A stretch of DNA of 64,000 nt from Leucaena leucocephala (lineage: Eukaryota > Streptophyta > Magnoliopsida > Fabales > Fabaceae). The stretch spans positions 18,740,001 to 18,804,000 of the forward strand of contig CM073532.1 in assembly GCA_037074615.1 (NCBI GenBank), written 5' to 3'. Position numbers and translations under genes: made by a program. Below, in pieces: positions 58,218 to 64,000 of the stretch (position 1 is the stretch's first letter; the number at the start of each line of letters is the position of its first letter). The notes below the pieces were generated by a model, which was given only the letters and a program-made list of their open reading frames with translations, was not told where the DNA came from and ran no database searches.

Positions 58218-58509
58218 GATGAACTACGTACTACTGCGCATGTTTGAGAAGACTTGACATAAAATGGCAGGAAAGGATACAGACGGAGTTAATCTAAACT
58301 GGACTAAATATTTCCACATCGGTCACTATAACATCTGCTGTAGAAAGTAAACATCTAAATCGGACTACATTTTTCCACATCGGTCATGAGTAAATACGGT
58401 GTAAATATTTCATATTATTTACAAAAATGCCACCGGTCATTTTTTTAACACCGTCTCCACATTGACCGGTTTAAAAATGGGGATTTCGAATGCCAATTTT
58501 CCACCAGTG
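58218..58509. repeat. CACTA terminus and subterminal repeats
   Basis: The terminal 13 bases on the minus strand read CACTGGTGGAAAA (58509-58497). Inward lie CACCGT/ACCGGT/ATCGGT words: CATCGGTCAC, AATCGGACTA, CATCGGTCATG, CACCGGTCA, CACCGTCTCC, GACCGGTTTA. Clusters of short repeats next to the ends are typical of CACTA elements, where the element's proteins bind. The next three bases (58510-58512, TCA) could be the target duplication but cannot be checked. Confidence 0.75.
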
Positions 58510-58778
58510 TCACTCATCGAGGGGCCCAGTAATATCTCTCTAAGAATGTGAGGGACAAATTTCATCTTGACCATTCACATTCCTCCGCATGAAAAACCAC
58601 TAAGCCCGAACATAGCCTTTATGATCACTCAGTCAAAAGTGACTTTTGAATAGGTCAAAGCTGAGCATTTGTCATGTAGGAATCCATGATGATCTTAGGT
58701 CAAAGGGCATAGTGACATGGCTTGTATATGAGAGAAGCTTATGACTTAACCTATGCAGCTCTCTCATAGCGGGTCGGA
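58510..58778 (-). repeat. Copia LTR fragment, reverse orientation
   Basis: It matches the reverse complement of the outer part of the copia LTRs (for example 8508-8792), from CACTCATCGAGGGGCCC to TCATAGCGGGTCGG. It is bounded by the CACTA end on the left and the gypsy-C LTR start on the right; the remaining LTR is absent from the window. Confidence 0.85.
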
Positions 58779-58944
58779 TGTAATATCCTTAATTTTCTGT
58801 ACTAATTTCTATGTACAGATTAAATGGAATATATGAGTTCTTTTTCAGGAAAAAGATGTGGTCCTTTATGTAAAGAAAATGATTAAATTGCAAAAGAAAA
58901 GAAATGAAAGGACTTAAATGCAATTATGGAAAGTTTAAGGTTAG
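58779..58944 (+). repeat. Start of the gypsy-C 5' LTR
   Basis: TGTAATATCCTTAATTTTCTG to GGAAAGTTTAAGGTTAG. The 3' LTR copy continues GAAAGAAAGG from this point, whereas here RT sequence (ATGATATTCC) begins. There is at most a 2-base overlap at the join. Confidence 0.88.
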
Positions 58945-61424
58945 ATGATATTCCAAAGACGGCATTCAGAACGCGCTACGGCCATTTTGAGTTCCTGGTG
59001 ATGCCTTTTGGACTAACCAATGCACCTGCTATTTTCATGGACTACATGAATCGAATCTTCAGACCTTATCTAGATCAGTTCGTTGTGGTCTTCATTGATG
59101 ATATTCTGGTGTACTCCAAATCTCCAGAGGAGCATGAAAGGCATTTGAGGATTGTTCTTAGTACCCTTAAAGAGAAGAAGCTCTATGCTAAGCTGAGTAA
59201 ATGAGAGTTTTGGCTATCAGAAGTCAAATTTCTCGGTCATGTCATATCCTGAGATGATGTAGCTGTGGATCCTAGCAAAGTTGAAGCAGTTTTGAGCTGG
59301 GAACAACCAAGGACAGTGATGGAGATTAGAAGCTTTCTCGGCCTAGCAGGGTACTACAGAAGATTTATTCAAGACTTTTCTCGAATTGCCTTACCACTTA
59401 CCAAGCTGACTAGAAAGAATCAGCAGTTTAAGTGGGATAAGAAGTGCGAGGCTAGCTTCCAAGAGTTGAAGCAGAGATTAACCACTACTCCCGTGCTGAC
59501 TATTCTAGACCCAACTCAGACCTACGTAGTCTACACTGATGCTAGCAAGCAGGGGTTGGGATGTGTGTTGATGTAGCAAGGTCGAGTAGTAGCCTACGCC
59601 TCTCGGCAGTTGAAGCCACATGAAGAAAATTATCCCACTCATGATCTGGAGCTTGTTGCGGTGGTCTATGCCCTGAAGATATGGAGACACTATTTATATG
59701 GAGCAATGATAGAGTTGTTTTGCGACCACAAAAGCCTGAAATATCTACAAGATCAGAAAGAGTTGAATATGAGGCAACGGCGATGGATAGAATTGTTGAA
59801 AGATTATGACTTCCAGATCAAATACCATCCAGGAAAAGCCAATGTGGTAGCTGATGCCCTGAGTAGAAAGGTGGTGCAGGTTGTATACATGATGATCAAG
59901 GAATTGGAATTAATAGAAGATATGCGTGATTGTAGCCCTCTATATCAAATGCAACTGACGGAGAATCCTTTTGGAGGAGTTCATGTCAGAGCTTGCATAG
60001 AAGATGAGATAAAAGAGGCTCAAAAGCAGGATAAGCTCGCAGCAATATTCAAAGACAAGCTGGAGAAGGGGAAGACAAGGAATTTTGAGATGTCCCCAGA
60101 TGGATTACTATAGTTTCGGGGAAGACCCTATATCCCTAATGTTATGGGATTAAGGGAAAGGATTCTGGAGGAAGCACATAAAAGTCGGTATACTGTACAT
60201 CTAGGTATGACCAAAATATACCATGATGTTAAAAGGTTATTCTGGTGGCCTGGATTGAAGAAAGATGTTGTGACTTACGTATCTAAGTGCTTGACCTGCC
60301 AGAATGTGAAAGTTGAACATCAAAAGCTAGCAGGAACATTGCAGCCTCTAGAAATCCCTGAGTGGAAATGGGATGGGATTGCCATGGACTTTGTGGAAGG
60401 ACTACCCCTGACTCTAAGTAGACATGATGCAGTGTGGGTAGTAATTGATCGACTGACAAAGTCAGCACATTTTCTGGCAATCAATAAGAGAGATTCTCTT
60501 GAAAAGCTGGCAAAGCTGTATATAAAGGAGATCGTTAGGCTTCATGGTATCCCGAGCAGCATTGTGTCTGATAGAGACCCTCGATTTACTTCAAATTTTT
60601 GGAGGGCTTTACAGGAAGAAATGGGTACTACTCTCAGATTTAGTACAGCTTATCATCCTCAGACAGATGGTCAATCTGAAATAACAATACAAACGTTAGA
60701 GGATATGCTGAGAGCATGTGTCTTAGATTTCAAGGGCAGCTGGGATATCCATTTACCCCTTATAGAGTTTGCTTATAACAATAGTTACCAGGCCAGTATT
60801 CAGATGGCACCTTTTGAAGCACTCTATGGACGAAAATGTAGATCCCCCTTATGCTGGCTAGAGCTGAGCGAGAGAAGAATGCTTGGTCCTTATATAGTGG
60901 ATTAAACCGCAGACCAGATTGCGGTGATTAGAAAAAGATTACTGACGGCCCAAAGCAGACATAAAAGCTATGCAGATGTTAGAAGGAAGCCGTTGGAGTT
61001 TGAAAAAGGAGAACATGTATTCCTTAAGTTAACTCTAACTACTGGAGCCGAACGATTGATCAAAGTGAAGAAATTGCATCCAAGATACATCGGACCATTC
61101 CAGATTCTCTCAAAGATAGGAGCAGTAGCCTACAAGTTAGCTCTTCCTCCTAATCTCATCCAGATACATGATGTGTTCCATGTTTCCCAATTAAAGAAGT
61201 ATGTTCCAGATCCATCTCATGTGATTGAGCAAGATGAGGTCGCACTGCGAGATGACTTGACCTATGAGGTTGGACCGGTGCGAATTGCTGATAGAAAAGT
61301 CAAGCAGTTGCGGAATAAACAAATTCCTTTAGTTAAAGTGATCTGGAAAGGCTTGACTGAACAAGAAGCTACATGGGAAACAGAAGAAAGATGAGAGAGA
61401 AGTATCCTGAATTGTTTCGATAGG
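58945..61424 (+). pseudogene. Gypsy-C pol fragment: RT (partial), RNase H, integrase, chromodomain
   Basis: The frame starts inside RT at DDIPKTAFRTRYGHFEF and includes FIDDILVYS (~59092), RNase H YTDASKQGLG (~59534), the integrase zinc region (HLGMTKIYHDVKRLFWW, CLTC; 60198-60300), DFVEGLPL (60387), SDRDPRF (~60569) and a chromodomain (VKVIWKG, ~61335). Five in-frame stops interrupt it: TGA ~59202, TGA ~59251, TAG ~59574, TAG ~60111 and TAA ~60903. Four correspond to CGA, CAG, CAG and CAA in gypsy-A; the first corresponds to TGC. In addition, one A of GAAGAAAAGATG is missing near 61391, shifting the last chromodomain codons. Confidence 0.92.
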
Positions 61425-61437
61425 ATAGATGTAATGT

Positions 61438-61476
61438 AAATTTCGAGGACGAAATTTATTTTAAGGGGGAGAGAAA
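61438..61476 (+). other. Polypurine tract and inverted repeat, gypsy-C
   Basis: AAATTTCG-AGGA-CGAAATTT (61438-61457) is followed by ATTTTAAGGGGGAGAGAAA abutting the 3' LTR at 61477. This is the same arrangement as in gypsy-A and LARD-B. Confidence 0.88.
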
Positions 61477-64000
61477 TGTAATATTCTTAATTTTCTGTAC
61501 TGATTTCTATGTACAGATTAAATGGAATATATGAGTTCTTTTTCAGGAAAAAGATGTGGTCCTTTATGTAAAGAAAAGGATTAAATTGCAAAAGAATGGA
61601 AATGAAAGGACTTAAATGCAATTTTGGAAAGTTTAAGGTTAGGAAAGAAAGGTAGACAAAAATGTGGGGTCTTAAAGTGTAATTTTAGCCAAAATTAAGG
61701 TACTTAATTGCAAAGGAGAAAAGTTCCCTAGGGCTAAAGTATAATTAAAGAAAAATAGGCCAGAAGTGGTTTGGACCGCCCGGCAGCATTTTAGTCCCAG
61801 ATTTCACCAGAAGATAGGGCAAGTAACGCTAGGTAATCCAACCTAATACAAAAATTTTTGAAGACTCCAGATAGCCAGAAATGGACTGATCGTCCAAAAG
61901 TTATAAAAATTCATACCGGATACCCTAGATTTCAGATATAAGTGAGAAATTACAGGATGATGCACCCTTATGGGGCGGATGTCAGGAAACGGACAGAATA
62001 CCGATAGGAGGTCTGTAGAAAAAGTTATTCACAAATTAGCAAATCCAGACGGGAGAATGAGGCCTCTAGGGATCCGATAGGGAGATTTATCGGTATTTAA
62101 ACTAAGACTGAATGAGGTCGGGTGACAACAGTCAGATGCCCGTTATAACCCAAATGGCTACCCAGACACAGTAGGGTAGTGTATCTGACAGAAGGAGCCG
62201 GTGTCCGGAAATGTGTATAAACGGTAAATAACAATAAAATATTCAATGAACTGTGCCAGAGGAAGATTCCTCGAAATGCGTGCCATAAAGGTAGTGGACC
62301 CAGAAAGGCCAAAAAATGGCGCCATCAAAGGCCCAATAAGATACGTGGACTGATAGGTGGGCCAGTGTCCAGCAGAACCCCGGAAAAGTACGAAATTATG
62401 AAAATGCCCCTGTGTTGTACTAGAGGGGTAGTAGATGTATAAGGGTATTTTGGTCATTCTGGACAGGCCTAAAGGCCAAGACATATACAGATGAAGTTAA
62501 TTAGAGTCAGTATATGCTCTGATAAAGTACAGAAAGGTGTAAAATGATGGTTTTGCCCTTAGGGTTAAAATAGTGCAAGAAAGGGCACCCAGGGGTATTT
62601 TGGTAATTTGCCAAGGGAGGTTTCTTGGGAATCGAGCCATCAGAGTACTTGGGCTTGATCAGGATCCAAGATAACATTCCCATAGCACAAAAACGTAGGC
62701 CCAGTGATATGTGGGAAAAAGTGGCATTAAAATACTATTTTAATGCTGTTTCAATAAAGTAAAGTTACTCGGTCGGCACGATAACCGAGGAGGTGATTAG
62801 ATAAAGTCCTGGACTTATCTGGATAGAATTGGAAGGCATGACAGGTGCCAACAAGATGACGCATGGCTCCAACATAGAGGAGAAAGAAAAAGCTAAGGAC
62901 ATGTGGCATAATCTTAGTCGGTGAGTCCAGTTTGCGGGAAATCGGACCGGACCGGTACTGGATTGGATTGGAACTGCTGAGTCAGTTGATGAGGTGTCCC
63001 AAGAGCTTACAATTTGGCCATGTGACATATGAGGTGTCCCATGAGGTGGCCTTGAGGTGATGTCGTGCATGATGCAGTAAAAGGAATAAAAGAAAATAGG
63101 AAATTCTGGAAAAACCAGGACCACAGGATCAGATGGCTTCAAAATTACAAGAATGCCATTGAAGGAAACTATAAATACCCCCTTGCTCTTCATATGGCAT
63201 GGCCAAGAGGCTTTTTAGAGAGATAAGGAAGTGCTTGAGAGAGAAAGTGAGAAAAAGAAAGAAGAAAGGAAGTTCTGGTGAAGTTGGAAGCAGTGTAAAA
63301 GTTCTAAAGTTCTGCTTTTAAGGTAGTAACTAATCCTAGCTTTTATGTAATGTTTTTGTGAATTGTTGTGCTATTTTTTGGTTGGATTGTTGTCTTATAT
63401 GTTATGCTTGAAGCTCTATTGCAATGCTATGATCATATGTTATTGAATATTGAAGCATGCAACATACTTATCTGTGCACAATCACAAGCAGGCACTGTCA
63501 CACTGCATTACATATATTGTTATGATTGTTGCTACTGGGATTCTTTTGAATCTCATTCCCATATATAATATTACAGGGGAGGTTCTGTCAAAATAAAATT
63601 TGGAAATTTTAAGAGACACCATTAGGCTGCCGAAATTCTGGTAACAAAGCAGGAACAAAGAAAGGAACTGATACGTACTGTGTACGTAAGTGCTGTCTAA
63701 GGAGGCTGGAAGTGAGTGGACCTAGCAGGTTCATCCAGTCTTTCCTGGGTACTTACGTAGAATGGTAGCTCCTACGGAAATTACCGAATCGGTACAAGAT
63801 TGGTTACTTTCTACAGACGGAATGTAGCAGTTATGCTGCCGGATTTTAGACATCGAAAAGTGTAACAGAAATATGAGGATGTTAATCATGCACTGATGTA
63901 TAACAGTAGATTATAATAATTGTTATCTGGCATGTTTGACTGATATGTGATGTATGTATGCACTAATATGTAAGGTTGGTTGCTGAAAAATGGCCTTGTG
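61477..64000 (+). repeat. Gypsy-C 3' LTR, truncated by the window edge
   Basis: It starts TGTAATATTCTTAATTTTCTG and matches gypsy-A LTRs in reverse, block by block: CGGTATTTAAACTAAG region, TATA box CTATAAATACCCCC (63170), purine tract (about 63220-63272) and intron-like segment 63323-63576 ending ATATTACAG|GGGAGG. About 300 bp would remain beyond the window. Small frames within it are not genes. Confidence 0.9.

Larger units (their letters stand above)
31556..58509 (-). mobile_element. CACTA (En/Spm) element, split and missing one end
   Basis: The CACTA sequence itself is 31556-31720 plus 53949-58509; the rest is the nested copia LTR and its contents. The right terminus reads CACTGGTGGAAAA on the minus strand (58509-58497), a CACTA-type tip. 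Inward follow ACCGGT-rich subterminal repeats, two small related ORFs and the TNP2 transposase, all on the minus strand. The other terminus has been lost at 31556, so neither the inverted repeat nor the 3-bp duplication can be confirmed. The right flank (58510 on) is a copia LTR fragment. Confidence 0.85.
58779..64000 (+). mobile_element. Gypsy-C: internally deleted gypsy-A-family element, runs off the window
   Basis: The first ~166 bp of a 5' LTR (58779-58944) join directly to the RT region of pol, so the rest of the LTR, primer site, pre-gag ORF, gag and protease are missing. Pol then continues through RNase H, integrase and chromodomain, followed by the polypurine block and a 3' LTR cut by the window edge. 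Sequence agreement with gypsy-A (minus strand) is high throughout, so they are the same family. Confidence 0.9.

Overview
The window is plant nuclear DNA, probably pericentromeric or other heterochromatin, and is made almost entirely of transposable elements nested inside one another. I see no host gene, tRNA, rRNA or CRISPR array. The plant assignment rests on Ty3/gypsy chromoviruses with tRNA-iMet primer sites, Ty1/copia elements whose LTRs begin TGTTGGAAATTGTGCCCTA (a BARE-1/Angela-like start), and a CACTA (En/Spm) element with a TNP2 transposase. The species cannot be read from the sequence.

Left block (1-8301). It holds pieces of three gypsy-type LTR families: the LTR end at 1-1234, the LTR at 1739-3753 and the truncated element at 5945-8301. 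A 21-bp minisatellite lies at about 1430-1738, a reverse copia LTR at 3754-5675, and a short fragment of another copia pol at 5683-5944.

Nest 1 (8302-30443). Copia-1, a full-length but decayed Ty1/copia, sits inside an LTR that continues at 30449-31388. Copia-1 was entered by gypsy-A (11724-22943, minus strand, TSD CTGAG), a Tekay/Del-like chromovirus with an uninterrupted 1519-codon gag-pol and an additional 232-codon ORF upstream of gag. Its 3' LTR was entered by a solo gypsy LTR (26975-29128, TSD AATAT).

Nest 2 (31556-58509). A decayed CACTA element is split by a solo copia LTR (31721-53943, TSD ATGCC). That LTR contains a non-autonomous, protein-free LTR element (LARD-B, 33037-53413, minus strand). 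LARD-B in turn contains copia-2 (37174-46175, TSD CTTAG, LTRs nearly identical) and a solo LTR of its own family (48235-51333, TSD CAATG). The 5' side of the CACTA carries two diverged copies of a small unrecognised coiled-coil ORF (56907-57233 and 57822-58154, minus strand), each beside ACCGGT-rich subterminal repeats. They are still open although the transposase is broken.

Right block (58510-64000). A copia LTR fragment is followed by gypsy-C, plus strand and same family as gypsy-A, in which the first ~166 bp of the 5' LTR are fused to the middle of RT. Its 3' LTR runs off the window.

How the parts relate: gypsy-A could supply gag, protease, RT, integrase and chromodomain in trans. LARD-B, gypsy-C and gypsy-A share the primer site, the inverted repeat before the polypurine tract, and LTR layout (TATA box, purine-rich leader, intron-like segment), so LARD-B looks like a parasite of the gypsy-A group. 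The least explained signals are the duplicated CACTA ORF module, the pre-gag ORF of gypsy-A, the splice-site pair inside the gypsy LTRs, and a GTCGCGAC repeat array shared by unrelated copia and gypsy LTRs.
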